A stretch of 64,000 bases of DNA from Streptomyces sp. R28 (GTDB taxonomy: Bacteria > Actinomycetota > Actinomycetes > Streptomycetales > Streptomycetaceae), in NCBI RefSeq assembly GCF_041052385.1, contig NZ_CP163439.1, forward strand, positions 10,529,001 to 10,593,000, read 5' to 3'. Made by a program: the position numbers and the translations under genes. The first letter of the stretch is position 1, and every line of letters starts with the position of its first letter. The notes beneath the pieces were generated by a model. That model did no database searches. It was given only the letters and a program-made list of their open reading frames with translations, and was not told the origin of the DNA. Shown in pieces: positions 25,318 to 33,648 of the stretch.

Positions 25318-26390
25318 TGCCGCGCGTCTGGGAGGTTCCGGTGCACGACTCGACCCGGGTACGCGACGTCCGCGTCGCGGCCGGGGCCGCCGCACGCCAT
25401 GCCGGTCTCGTCGAGGAGAGGATCGCCGCCGCCGAACTCGTGGCCACCGAACTCGCCACCAATCTGCTCAAGCACGCCGGCGGCGGATGGATACTCCTCG
25501 ACCTGGTGGGCCCACCCGTTCCGGCCTACGGCGACGAGAGGACCGCGAGGGTGCAGATCATGGCCGTCGACCACGGGCCCGGCATGCCCGACACCGCCGC
25601 GGCGCTGCGCGACGGCTACTCGACCGCCGCATCCCTCGGTGCCGGCCTCGGTACCTGCCTGCGCACCGCCGACGACTTCGGCCTGCACAGCACACCCGGA
25701 CGGGGCACCGTCGCCCTGGCCAGGATCGCTCCGCGCCCGAACCCCGGCACCACCGGCCCGCACCCCGTGCCGCTCCCGGTGCGCGCCGGCGGCATCAACA
25801 TCCCCCTCGCGGGCGCGGAGTTCTCCGGCGACGCCTGGGCCTGCGTCCGCACAGCCGACCGCGTGACGCTGATGCTGGCCGACGGCCTCGGCCACGGACC
25901 CCTGGCGGCCCGTGCCTCCTCCGCCGCGGTGGAGACGGTGCGGTGCGCGCCCCACCTGCCACCGGCGGACCTGCTGCGGCGGCTGAACGGCGCCCTGCGC
26001 GACACCAGGGGAGCGGCCGTAGCCGTGGCCCAACTCGACGTCACAGCCGGACAGTTGCACTTCGCCGGAGTGGGTAACGCAGGCGCCCGGTTGCGCCGCG
26101 GCGACACCTGGCAGGGGCTGGTCTCCCACCCCGGTATCGTCGGCGCCCACCTCCCCACGCGTCTGCCGCAACAACAGCAGACCTGGACGGACGACTGCCT
26201 CCTGGTCCTGCACAGTGACGGCCTGCCGAGCCGCTGGAGCCCCGGCCCGGCCGCTCACGACCCGTCGCCCCTCGACCCCGCCGTGATCGCCGCATCGATC
26301 GTGCGGGACGCCAGCAGCCCAGCCCGGCCGGTACGCGACGACACCGCCGTCGTCGTGCTGAGCCCCTGCCCCCCGGACCCCTCCTCATGA
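25317..26390 (+). CDS. RsbX-like phosphatase fused to an RsbT-like ATPase domain, 357 aa
   Basis: ATG at 25317 overlaps the RsbT stop. Residues about 1-140 form an HATPase domain (ELVATELATNLLKHAGGG; DHGPGMPDTAAALRDGY; SLGAGLGTCLRTADDFG). Residues about 150-350 form a SpoIIE/PP2C domain (LMLADGLGHGPLAARASSA, LHSDGLPSRW, RDDTAVVVL). RsbX resets the stressosome by dephosphorylating RsbR/RsbS; Bacillus RsbX lacks the N-terminal kinase-like domain, so this is a fusion with both opposing folds. Confidence 0.9.
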   Translation: MPRVWEVPVHDSTRVRDVRVAAGAAARHAGLVEERIAAAELVATELATNLLKHAGGGWILLDLVGPPVPAYGDERTARVQIMAVDHGPGMPDTAAALRDGYSTAASLGAGLGTCLRTADDFGLHSTPGRGTVALARIAPRPNPGTTGPHPVPLPVRAGGINIPLAGAEFSGDAWACVRTADRVTLMLADGLGHGPLAARASSAAVETVRCAPHLPPADLLRRLNGALRDTRGAAVAVAQLDVTAGQLHFAGVGNAGARLRRGDTWQGLVSHPGIVGAHLPTRLPQQQQTWTDDCLLVLHSDGLPSRWSPGPAAHDPSPLDPAVIAASIVRDASSPARPVRDDTAVVVLSPCPPDPSS

Positions 26391-28129
26391 CCCGCACCTG
26401 GCACGTCCGCACCCTCACCGACGCCGCGCAGGCCCGCATCGCCACGGCGCGGCTGGCCGCCGCGTGCGGAGTGACCACCGTCGAGCGCACCCGTCTCGTG
26501 GCCGCCCTCACCGCACAGCTACGGCAGTGCCTCACCAAGGGAGGCGAGTGGCGGGTCGGCGTGGCAGCGACCCTGTCACCCGGTGGGGGAGACTTCAGCG
26601 TCGAGGTGGCTGCGGCCAAGCGACGCCCGGACGACCGGCAGCCCCCGTGGCGCGCGTCGGTCCCCTGCGCCGCGGACGCCGACGTCTTTGCTGCCGAGCG
26701 GGCCGCCGACGACCCGGTGACGCTGGCCGAGGCCCTGTTCGGTGCCGACGAGGACGCGGCCCTGCTGCTGGAGCGGCTCGACGAGCAGGAGGGGCTGGTC
26801 GCCTTCCACCGCGAGGAACTCCACCAGACCAACCAGGGCGTACTGGCGCTCCACGCCGAGCTGGACGCCGCAGGCCGCGCCCAGCGCGAACTCTTCGACG
26901 CCGAGCAGCAGGCCCGCAAGGAGGCGGAGAACGCCCGCGGCCGGCTGACCTTCCTGGCCGATGCCAGCGCCGCCCTGACGGCCTCCCTGAACCACGAGGC
27001 CATCGTGCGGCTGCTGCCCGCTCTGCTGGTGCCGCGATACGCGCGCACCGTCGACGTCTGGCTGTTCGACGACGTGGACGACGCGCTGCGCGGCGGCCCG
27101 CATCCGGCCGCAGCCGTCCTCGCGGCCCGCCGCGGCCGCCCGCAGTACGCCGCCGACCACCCCGGCCATCTGCCCGGCGTCGACGACCAGCCCCCCTCGG
27201 CCCTCGACCCCGGCAGACCCCTGCTGTGCATCCCCCTGCTCACCCGCCGGGGCTCGCAGGGCGTCCTCACACTGTCGCCGCCCGACAAGCGCTGGGACGC
27301 GGACGACGCCGTCATGCTGATCGAGCTCACCCGACGGGCCAGCATCGCCCTGGAGAACGCACGGCGCTTCGAGCACAACCGGGACATCGCCGAGACCCTG
27401 CAACGCGCCCTGCTCACCGAACTGCCCACCACACCCGGCCTGACCCTGGCCGCACGCTATCTCCCGGCCACCCGGGGCCTGAACATCGGCGGCGACTGGT
27501 ACGACGCCTTCCGCCAGCCCGACGGCAGCCTGATCACCGTCATCGGCGACGTCACCGGACACGGGCTGCACGCCGCCGTGATGATGAGCCAACTGCGCAC
27601 CGCCCTGCGCGCCTACGCCGTCGACGGCAGCAGCCCCGGCCAACTCCTGACGCGGCTGCACCTGTTCCTGCACCGCCTGCGCCTCGACCTCTACGCCACC
27701 GCGGTCATCGCCCGCTTCCACCCGGACGACCCCACCCTCACCTGGGCCGCCGCCGGTCACCCCCCACCGGTGCTGCGCACCCCCGACGGCCAGGTCCACA
27801 CCCTCGACGCCAAACCCGGTGCCATGCTGGGCATCCCCCTGGAACAGGAGATCCACGACCACACCGTGCCGCTCCTGCCCGGATCGACGCTGGCCCTCTA
27901 CACCGACGGTCTGGTGGAACGCCGCTCCCACGGGATCGACCCCGGTATCCGGCGCCTCGCCGAGGAACTGGGCGGCTTTCGCCCGGCCGAACTCGACGAG
28001 GACCTGGAGACGTCGGCCGACCGACTCCTGCACCCCCTGCTGAACGACTCCGAACACGACGACGACGTATGCCTGTTGCTGTGCCACGTGCACAGTCACG
28101 GGCGCGGGCGGCGGGCACCGGAGTCATGA
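26387..28129 (+). CDS. RsbU-like GAF/SpoIIE phosphatase, 580 aa
   Basis: ATG at 26387 overlaps the previous stop (ATGA). Residues about 1-75 resemble a worn HATPase half, 120-185 form a coiled coil, 190-350 a GAF domain, and 360-565 a SpoIIE phosphatase: GGDWYDAF, VIGDVTGHGLHAAVMMSQL, LALYTDGLVERR, DDDVCLLL, so all metal-binding aspartates are present. The expected role is dephosphorylating a STAS antagonist when bound by RsbT, thus releasing sigma. The 3' end overlaps the convergent dehydrogenase by 34 bases. Confidence 0.93.
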   Translation: MTRTWHVRTLTDAAQARIATARLAAACGVTTVERTRLVAALTAQLRQCLTKGGEWRVGVAATLSPGGGDFSVEVAAAKRRPDDRQPPWRASVPCAADADVFAAERAADDPVTLAEALFGADEDAALLLERLDEQEGLVAFHREELHQTNQGVLALHAELDAAGRAQRELFDAEQQARKEAENARGRLTFLADASAALTASLNHEAIVRLLPALLVPRYARTVDVWLFDDVDDALRGGPHPAAAVLAARRGRPQYAADHPGHLPGVDDQPPSALDPGRPLLCIPLLTRRGSQGVLTLSPPDKRWDADDAVMLIELTRRASIALENARRFEHNRDIAETLQRALLTELPTTPGLTLAARYLPATRGLNIGGDWYDAFRQPDGSLITVIGDVTGHGLHAAVMMSQLRTALRAYAVDGSSPGQLLTRLHLFLHRLRLDLYATAVIARFHPDDPTLTWAAAGHPPPVLRTPDGQVHTLDAKPGAMLGIPLEQEIHDHTVPLLPGSTLALYTDGLVERRSHGIDPGIRRLAEELGGFRPAELDEDLETSADRLLHPLLNDSEHDDDVCLLLCHVHSHGRGRRAPES

Positions 28130-29142
28130 CGCCCGCGGGGGTTCACATGGATCTTGGGGCCGGGGCCGGCGCCCTTCGGCCGTTCGCCCGCGAGCACCGC
28201 GCCGACCTCGTCGAGGCTCACCGTGGCAGCGACGAGGGGTCTGGGGTCGACCGCTCCGGTCGCGTAGGCCCGGATGGTGGCGTCCAGGCCGGGAGAGGCG
28301 GACAGGACACCCACCGCGGTCACGTCCTTCAGCACTAGCGCGCGGGTGTCGATCCTGCTCGGCTCGCCTGCCAGCCCGATGTACACGACGCGGCCGGACG
28401 GCTCGACCGACTCCAGTGCCCTGGCCGGCAGATGGGCGGCGTTCGTCGCGTCGACGACCGCGTCGAAGGGCAGCTCCGGCAGGGACCGCTCGTCCCACAC
28501 GTGCTCGAAGCCCAACGCGTGGGCGAACGCGGGTGAGCTGTCGGCACGGTCCAGCAGGTGGACTTCCGCGCCCGACGCCCGCAGGAACATCGCGACCAGC
28601 AGGCCGATGGTCCCGGGCCCCAGCACGAGAGCACGGTCCCCGGCGTGCACCGCCGCCGCCCGCGCCGCGCGCAGCGCGTTGCCGCCCGGCTCCACGAGCG
28701 CGCCGAGCACGGCGTCGACCGAGTCGGGCAGGGCGTGCAACGAGGACGCCGGTACGGCGAGTTGCTCCGCCAGGGCCCCGGCCCGCGCTCCGCGTATACC
28801 GACCTCCTGGCGCTTCTCGCACACGTGCTGACGGCCCCGCAGACAGCGGCGGCAGCCGCCGCAGCCGAGCATCGTGTCGCCCATGACGCGGCGGCCGATC
28901 CAGCCCGCGTCGACGCCCTCGCCGACCGCCGCCACGCGCCCGGCCCACTCGTGCCCGAGCCGCATCGGGTAGGAGGAGTGCCCTTGGTGGAGGTAGGTCA
29001 TGGCCCCGGTGAAGAACTCCATGTCGGTGCCGCACACGCCGACCCGCTCGACGTCGACGACGACTTCACCGGGTGCGGCCACCGGCGCCGGGAGGTCCTG
29101 GACCTCGTACGCGCCGGGCGCGGTCAGGACGAAGGCGCGCAT
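28096..29142 (-). CDS. zinc-dependent medium-chain alcohol/sugar dehydrogenase, 348 aa
   Basis: MDR fold. Catalytic zinc site: GVCGTDMEF and LGHEWAGRV; structural zinc lobe GCGGCRRCLRGRQHVC with four cysteines; Rossmann motif VLGPGTIGLLVAMFL. It resembles the sorbitol/threonine dehydrogenase branch. Next to an IclR regulator and a sugar-acid dehydratase, it may oxidise a sugar, polyol or sugar lactone in the same pathway. The C-terminal 15 residues overlap the RsbU gene. Confidence 0.9.
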   Translation of the reverse strand: MRAFVLTAPGAYEVQDLPAPVAAPGEVVVDVERVGVCGTDMEFFTGAMTYLHQGHSSYPMRLGHEWAGRVAAVGEGVDAGWIGRRVMGDTMLGCGGCRRCLRGRQHVCEKRQEVGIRGARAGALAEQLAVPASSLHALPDSVDAVLGALVEPGGNALRAARAAAVHAGDRALVLGPGTIGLLVAMFLRASGAEVHLLDRADSSPAFAHALGFEHVWDERSLPELPFDAVVDATNAAHLPARALESVEPSGRVVYIGLAGEPSRIDTRALVLKDVTAVGVLSASPGLDATIRAYATGAVDPRPLVAATVSLDEVGAVLAGERPKGAGPGPKIHVNPRGRHDSGARRPRP

Positions 29143-29184
29143 GAGAGGGCGGCTCCAGAGTGGGGTGGTGAGGGGCAGGGCATG

Positions 29185-30009
29185 TCAGCAGTGGGGTTCG
29201 CCGAGCGGGCCGAGCAGGGCGCGGATCTCGTCGAGGGCGTCGACGAGGGATGCCAACGGGGTCCGGTACGCCAGCGCGCTGACGCTCACGGCCCCGGAGG
29301 GCACTGTGGGCGAGGTCGGATAGACAGGCAGCGCAAGGCAGTTGACCCCGGTCTCGTTCTCCTGGTCGTCGATGCCGAATCCGCGCTCGCGGGTGGCCGT
29401 CAGATCGGCGTGCAGGGCCGCGGCCGTACCCAAGGAGCGTTCCGTACGACGCGCTGGCGGGCAGTCATCGATCCATGCCGCGACCTCCTCCACCGTGCCC
29501 AACCGCTGGGCGAGCAGGAGCTTTCCGACGGCGGTGGTGTGGGCGGGGTTGCGCCCGCCGATCGTCGACGTCAGCCGGACGGCACCGGTGGGCGGGTCGA
29601 CCTTGGCGCGGTAGACGACCTCACGGCCGTCGAGCACCGCGTAGTGCGCGGTCTCGCCGAACCGGTGCGCCAGCGCTTCGAGCACGGGGCGGACACGGAC
29701 CTGCTCGGGGCGGGCCTCGTGGTGGGCGAAAGCCATGCGCAGGAACTCGTCTCCCAGCACATAGCGTCCGCGCACGTCCTGGTCGGCCAGTCCGGCCCGC
29801 CGCAGCGCGCCGAGTGCCCGGTGGACGGTCGGCTTGGGACTGGCGACGGCCCGGGTCAGCTCCTCCAGCCCCACCCCAGCGGGATACCGGGCGAGCTCCT
29901 TCAGAACCGCCAGCACCCGGTCCGAGCCCACAAGACGGTTGCCCTCGGCGGCAGTTGCACTGTTCGCGCCGAGGGCTGTCGATCCGTCGTACGTCTGCGT
30001 ATGCTCCAT
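29185..30009 (-). CDS. IclR-family transcriptional regulator, 274 aa
   Basis: ATG at 30009 is chosen because the 23 residues upstream fall in the divergent promoter. N-terminal winged helix (DRVLAVLKELARYPAGVG, SKPTVHRALGALRRAGL-type recognition helix) followed by the IclR ligand-binding domain (GRNPAHTTAVGKLLLAQ, GIDDQENETGVNCLALPV). It diverges from the dehydratase by 47 bases, so it probably controls both that gene and the dehydrogenase. Confidence 0.92.
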   Translation of the reverse strand: MEHTQTYDGSTALGANSATAAEGNRLVGSDRVLAVLKELARYPAGVGLEELTRAVASPKPTVHRALGALRRAGLADQDVRGRYVLGDEFLRMAFAHHEARPEQVRVRPVLEALAHRFGETAHYAVLDGREVVYRAKVDPPTGAVRLTSTIGGRNPAHTTAVGKLLLAQRLGTVEEVAAWIDDCPPARRTERSLGTAAALHADLTATRERGFGIDDQENETGVNCLALPVYPTSPTVPSGAVSVSALAYRTPLASLVDALDEIRALLGPLGEPHC

Positions 30010-30013
30010 GGCG

Positions 30014-30048
30014 TTCCAGACTCTAGACCTCCGTACCGACTGCTGGAA
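30014..30048. promoter_or_regulatory. inverted repeat between IclR and dehydratase genes
   Basis: TTCCAG (30014-30019) and CTGGAA (30043-30048) form an inverted repeat around TCTAGA in a 47-base divergent gap. Candidate IclR operator; it covers the space where the dehydratase leader must lie. Confidence 0.45.
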
Positions 30049-30056
30049 GAGGTCCC

Positions 30057-31772
30057 ATGGTGAGACTGCGCAGCGCACAGTGGTACGAGGGACAGGACCG
30101 TAACGCCTACATCCACCGGGCGTGGATGCGCAGGGGCGTTCCCGGCGACGCCTTCACCGGCCGACCGCAGATCGCCATCGCCAACACGGCCTCGGACCTG
30201 ACCCCTTGCAACGCCCATCTCGACGAGGTCGCCTCCTCGGTGCGCGACGGCGTGTACGAGGCGGGCGGCATCCCACTGGACCTGCCCGTGGTGTCGCTCG
30301 GCGAGACGAACGTACGGCCCACCGCCATGCTCTGGCGCAACATGGCCGCGATGGCCACCGAGGAGATGCTGCGGGCCAACCCGATCGACGGCGTCGTCCT
30401 GCTGGGCGGCTGCGACAAGACGATCCCGTCGCTGCTCATGGCCGCCGCTTCGGTGGACCTGCCCGCCGTCGTCGTACCCGGCGGGCCGATGCTCACCGGG
30501 ACCTTCCGGGGCACACCGCTGGGCTGCGGCACCGACGTGTGGCGGCTCTCGGAGGAGGTGCGGGCCGGGACGCTCTCGCAGGAGCAGTTCACCCGCTCCG
30601 AGTCGGCGATGATCCGCAGCCGCGGCCACTGCAACACCATGGGCACCGCCTCCACGATGGCCCTGGTCGCCGAGGCCCTGGGCACGGTCGTACCCGGCGT
30701 GGCCGGAACCCCGGCCCCCGACAGCCGCCTGCTGGAGGCCGCGCACCACACCGGCCGACTGGCGGTGGACATGATCAACGCCGACCGCCGGCCGGGGGCG
30801 ATCCTCACCAGGGCGTCCTTCCACAACGCGATCGTCGCGCTCGCCGCCATCGGCGGCTCGACCAACGCCGTCGTCCACCTCCTGGCCATCGCGGGCCGTC
30901 TGGGCATCGACCTCACCCTCGACGACTTCGACCGCATCGGCTCCCGCGTCCCGGTCCTGGTGGACCTCCAGCCCGCCGGTCGCTTCCTCATGGAGGACTT
31001 CCACCGCGCCGGAGGCCTGCTCGCCGTCCTGCGCGAGGTCCGCGACCTGCTCGACCCCGACGCGCTCACCGTCACCGGCGAGCCGTTGGTCGACTCACTC
31101 GACGACGCCCCGATCTGGGACCACGAGGTCATCCGCACCCGCGCCGAACCCCTGGTCGCCGAGGGCGGCATCGCCGTCCTGCGCGGCAACCTCGCACCCG
31201 ACGGCGCCCTCGTCAAACCCGCCGCGGCCTCCCCGCACCTGCTGCGCCACCGCGGCCGGGCCGTCGTCTTCGACTCCATCGAGGACTTCCACGCCCGTAT
31301 CGACGACCCGGACCTCGACGTCGACGCCGACTCCGTCCTCGTCCTGCGCGGCTGCGGCCCCAAGGGCTACCCGGGCATGCCCGAGGTCTCCAACATGCCC
31401 CTGCCGAAAAAGCTTCTCGAACAGGGCGTCCGTGACATGGTCCGCGTCTGCGACGGCCGCATGAGCGGCACGGCGTACGGCACCGTCGTCCTGCACGTCG
31501 CCCCCGAGGCCGCGGCCGGCGGCCCCCTCGCACTGGTGCGGACGGGGGACTTCATCACCCTGGACGTCGAGGCCCGCTGCATCGACCTCGACGTGCCCAC
31601 CGACGAACTCGCCCGCAGGACCCCCAGCAAGGCGACCGTCGCCGGCTTCGCCGATCCCCGGCGCGGCTGGGAACGCCTCTACATCGACCACGTCCTCCAG
31701 GCCGACACCGGCGCCGATCTCGACTTCCTCGTAGGGTCCAGCGGCTCGGAGGTGAGCCGCGAATCACACTGA
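30057..31772 (+). CDS. IlvD/Edd-family sugar-acid dehydratase, 571 aa
   Basis: AAGAGG precedes the ATG at 30057. Three iron-sulfur cysteine positions are present: SDLTPCNAHLD, LLGGCDKTIPS and SRGHCNTMGTAST. The C-terminal half has GCGPKGYPGMPE and DGRMSGTAYGTVVLHVAPE as in pentonate/hexonate dehydratases. Dehydrates an aldonic acid to a 2-keto-3-deoxy acid. Context (IclR, zinc dehydrogenase; KDG kinase and KDPG aldolase 16 kb away) favours a sugar acid over branched-chain amino-acid synthesis. Exact substrate unknown. Confidence 0.92.
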   Translation: MVRLRSAQWYEGQDRNAYIHRAWMRRGVPGDAFTGRPQIAIANTASDLTPCNAHLDEVASSVRDGVYEAGGIPLDLPVVSLGETNVRPTAMLWRNMAAMATEEMLRANPIDGVVLLGGCDKTIPSLLMAAASVDLPAVVVPGGPMLTGTFRGTPLGCGTDVWRLSEEVRAGTLSQEQFTRSESAMIRSRGHCNTMGTASTMALVAEALGTVVPGVAGTPAPDSRLLEAAHHTGRLAVDMINADRRPGAILTRASFHNAIVALAAIGGSTNAVVHLLAIAGRLGIDLTLDDFDRIGSRVPVLVDLQPAGRFLMEDFHRAGGLLAVLREVRDLLDPDALTVTGEPLVDSLDDAPIWDHEVIRTRAEPLVAEGGIAVLRGNLAPDGALVKPAAASPHLLRHRGRAVVFDSIEDFHARIDDPDLDVDADSVLVLRGCGPKGYPGMPEVSNMPLPKKLLEQGVRDMVRVCDGRMSGTAYGTVVLHVAPEAAAGGPLALVRTGDFITLDVEARCIDLDVPTDELARRTPSKATVAGFADPRRGWERLYIDHVLQADTGADLDFLVGSSGSEVSRESH

Positions 31773-31785
31773 CCGCGGCGGCGAC

Positions 31786-31811
31786 GGGGCAGGCCGGTCA
31801 GGGCCTGCCCC
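31786..31811. terminator. bidirectional terminator hairpin
   Basis: Perfect 10-bp stem GGGGCAGGCC / GGCCTGCCCC with a 6-base loop, between the convergent dehydratase and cyclophilin genes. Confidence 0.88.
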
Positions 31812-31825
31812 CTGCAACCGGGTCG

Positions 31826-32326
31826 TCAGGCGACGACGCCGCAGTCGTCGATGACGATCTTCTTGGCCGTCGTGCCCGAGCGGCTGCCGAGGCCCTCGAT
31901 CGCCTTGACGATGTCCTCGCCCTCGACGACCTCGCCGAAGACGACGTGCTTGCCGTCCAGCCACGGCGTCACCACGGTGGTGATGAAGAACTGCGAGCCG
32001 TTCGTGCCCGGACCCGCGTTGGCCATGCTCAGCAGGAACGGCCTGTCGTGCTTGAGCTGGAAGTTCTCGTCCGCGAACTTCTCGCCGTAGATGCTCTTGC
32101 CGCCGGTGCCGTTGCCGTTGGTGAAGTCACCGCCCTGCAGCATGAACTCCGGGATGACCCGGTGGAAGGGCGAACCCTTGTAGCCGAACCCGTTCTGGCC
32201 CGTCGCCAGCTCACGGAAGTTGCGCGCGGTCTTGGGTACCACGTCGTCGAACAGTCGGAAGACGATGCGGCCGAGGTCCTCGCCACCGGCCGAAACCTTG
32301 AAAAACACGTTCTCGCTCATGGTCAT
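31826..32326 (-). CDS. cyclophilin-type peptidyl-prolyl isomerase, eukaryote-like, 166 aa
   Basis: Whole-length cyclophilin: FHRVIPEFMLQGGDFTNGNG, KSIYGEKFADENF, LSMANAGPGTNGSQFFIT and WLDGKHVVFGEV. Active-site Arg, Phe, Gln, Asn, Trp and His all match human cyclophilin A, and the run GFGYKGSPFHRVIP is nearly the human sequence. Cytosolic, no signal peptide. It differs from the usual short bacterial PpiA/PpiB type and resembles the eukaryote-like cyclophilins reported in some Streptomyces. Start at 32326 or 32320 (ATG-ACC-ATG). Confidence 0.93.
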   Translation of the reverse strand: MTMSENVFFKVSAGGEDLGRIVFRLFDDVVPKTARNFRELATGQNGFGYKGSPFHRVIPEFMLQGGDFTNGNGTGGKSIYGEKFADENFQLKHDRPFLLSMANAGPGTNGSQFFITTVVTPWLDGKHVVFGEVVEGEDIVKAIEGLGSRSGTTAKKIVIDDCGVVA

Positions 32327-32617
32327 GATTCTCCACACCAGGCGGCCTGAGATCGAATCGGCCGCGCGTGGCGGTCCCTGACCGCGTCTCGGCGGCGGCG
32401 ACGCGCACGCAATGTGATGGCCTCGACACATATCGTCATGCCGCCGCGCCCTCAGCGCCTCCGCTCGGCGCGGAGCAAGCCCGCGGGCGTCGATCCGAGT
32501 GAAACGCGCGGGGCTGGGGACTTGGCGTGCAGGCCGGCTCAGCGGCGTTCCCCGTGGGGGCTGGTCCGGCCAGGCTCCTCTGGTTCAGACCACGAGCCGG
32601 GGGAGCCGCCCGGATGG

Positions 32618-33307
32618 TCATGACAGGGAGCCGCGGTCACAGATCAGGCGCGCGACCTCACGGAGTTTGACGTTGTTCTCCTGCGAGTAGCGGCGGAGCA
32701 CGTCGAAGGCCTGCTCCTCGGTGAGGTCGTGGCTGCCCATCAGGATGCCCATGGCCTCGCCGATCATGTGGCGGGTGGCGACGGCGTGCTCCATCTGGGC
32801 GTGCGAGCGGGCGCTGGAGAAGGCGACCGCGGCGTGGGAGGCGAGCAGCCAGCCGGCCAGCTCACCGGCCTCGGTGAAGGCGCCGGCCTTGCGCGCGTAG
32901 AGGTTCAGCGCGCCGAGGTCCTCGTCCTCGGTGTACAGCAGAAAGCCCATCATGCTGCCCACGCCGAGTTTGTGGGCCTGGGGTGCGAAGGCGGGCCAGC
33001 GCGGCTGCTCCCGGGTGAAGTCCTTGATACGGAACACCCGCTCTCCCTGCGCGGTGCGGGCGGCATCGAAGCACGGCCCCTCGCTCAGCTTCTCCTGCAG
33101 CCGGTCACTGTCGACGACCAGCTCCTCGGTGGGCGCCAGCGACTGGACCTTCTTGCCGTGCAGCACCAGAATGCCGGCCGCGTCGCAGCCCTCCACCAGG
33201 TCGACGGCCGATCCGGTGATCCGCTCCAGGGTGGCGTCCACCGACTCCTGCGCCAGCAGATCCCGCGCCATCGACGCCATCTGCTGCGCGAACCGAGCCC
33301 AGTGCAT
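32618..33307 (-). CDS. GAF-ANTAR domain antiterminator-type regulator, 229 aa
   Basis: GAF domain (about 15-165: VDLVEGCDAAGILVLHGKK, GPCFDAARTAQGERVFRI) followed by an ANTAR RNA-binding domain (ATRHMIGEAMGILMGSHDLT, then EEQAFDVLRRYSQENNVKLR). Binds RNA stem-loops to prevent termination in response to an unknown signal. ATG at 33307 or upstream GTG codons are possible starts. Confidence 0.92.
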   Translation of the reverse strand: MHWARFAQQMASMARDLLAQESVDATLERITGSAVDLVEGCDAAGILVLHGKKVQSLAPTEELVVDSDRLQEKLSEGPCFDAARTAQGERVFRIKDFTREQPRWPAFAPQAHKLGVGSMMGFLLYTEDEDLGALNLYARKAGAFTEAGELAGWLLASHAAVAFSSARSHAQMEHAVATRHMIGEAMGILMGSHDLTEEQAFDVLRRYSQENNVKLREVARLICDRGSLS

Positions 33308-33360
33308 CACCCTCGCCACCTCTCGGTTCGCTTCGGTAGGTGTCTACCCAGCATTTCATG

Positions 33361-33648
33361 CCATGGGCAGGGCCCGGCTCCGTGAGGCCGGGCAGCATCG
33401 CGCGCATCGACTCGTGCAGGGGCTGCGGTGGCACCACGGCGACGAGGCCGCTGACCGGCGGCCCGGCGAACAGAATCCAACGGGTGCGCAGGCTGTTGCA
33501 GGGGTGTCCCAGGCCAGCGCTGTGCAGGTCTGCGGCGCCCAGCGCGAAGGAACCTTGCAGGTAGGCGCCGACGAACGTGTCGCCGAGGATGCCGAGTACC
33601 GCGCCGACGAAGTCGGCCAGGAGCGCGTCGAGCTCCTGACGAGTGGCT
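33361..33648 (-). pseudogene. nucleotidyltransferase (aminoglycoside adenylyltransferase-like) relic with internal deletion
   Basis: Starts next to the TAXI gene stop. The first part, ELDALLADFVGAVLGILGD then VGAYLQGSFALGAADLHS, is the nucleotidyltransferase active-site region up to where HSDVDFL should follow. The frame then jumps to GHPCNSLRTRWILFAGPPVS and ESMRAMLPGL, which belongs far downstream in such proteins. About 80-130 central residues, including catalytic aspartates, are missing. No start codon or ribosome-binding site is clear. Confidence 0.55.
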
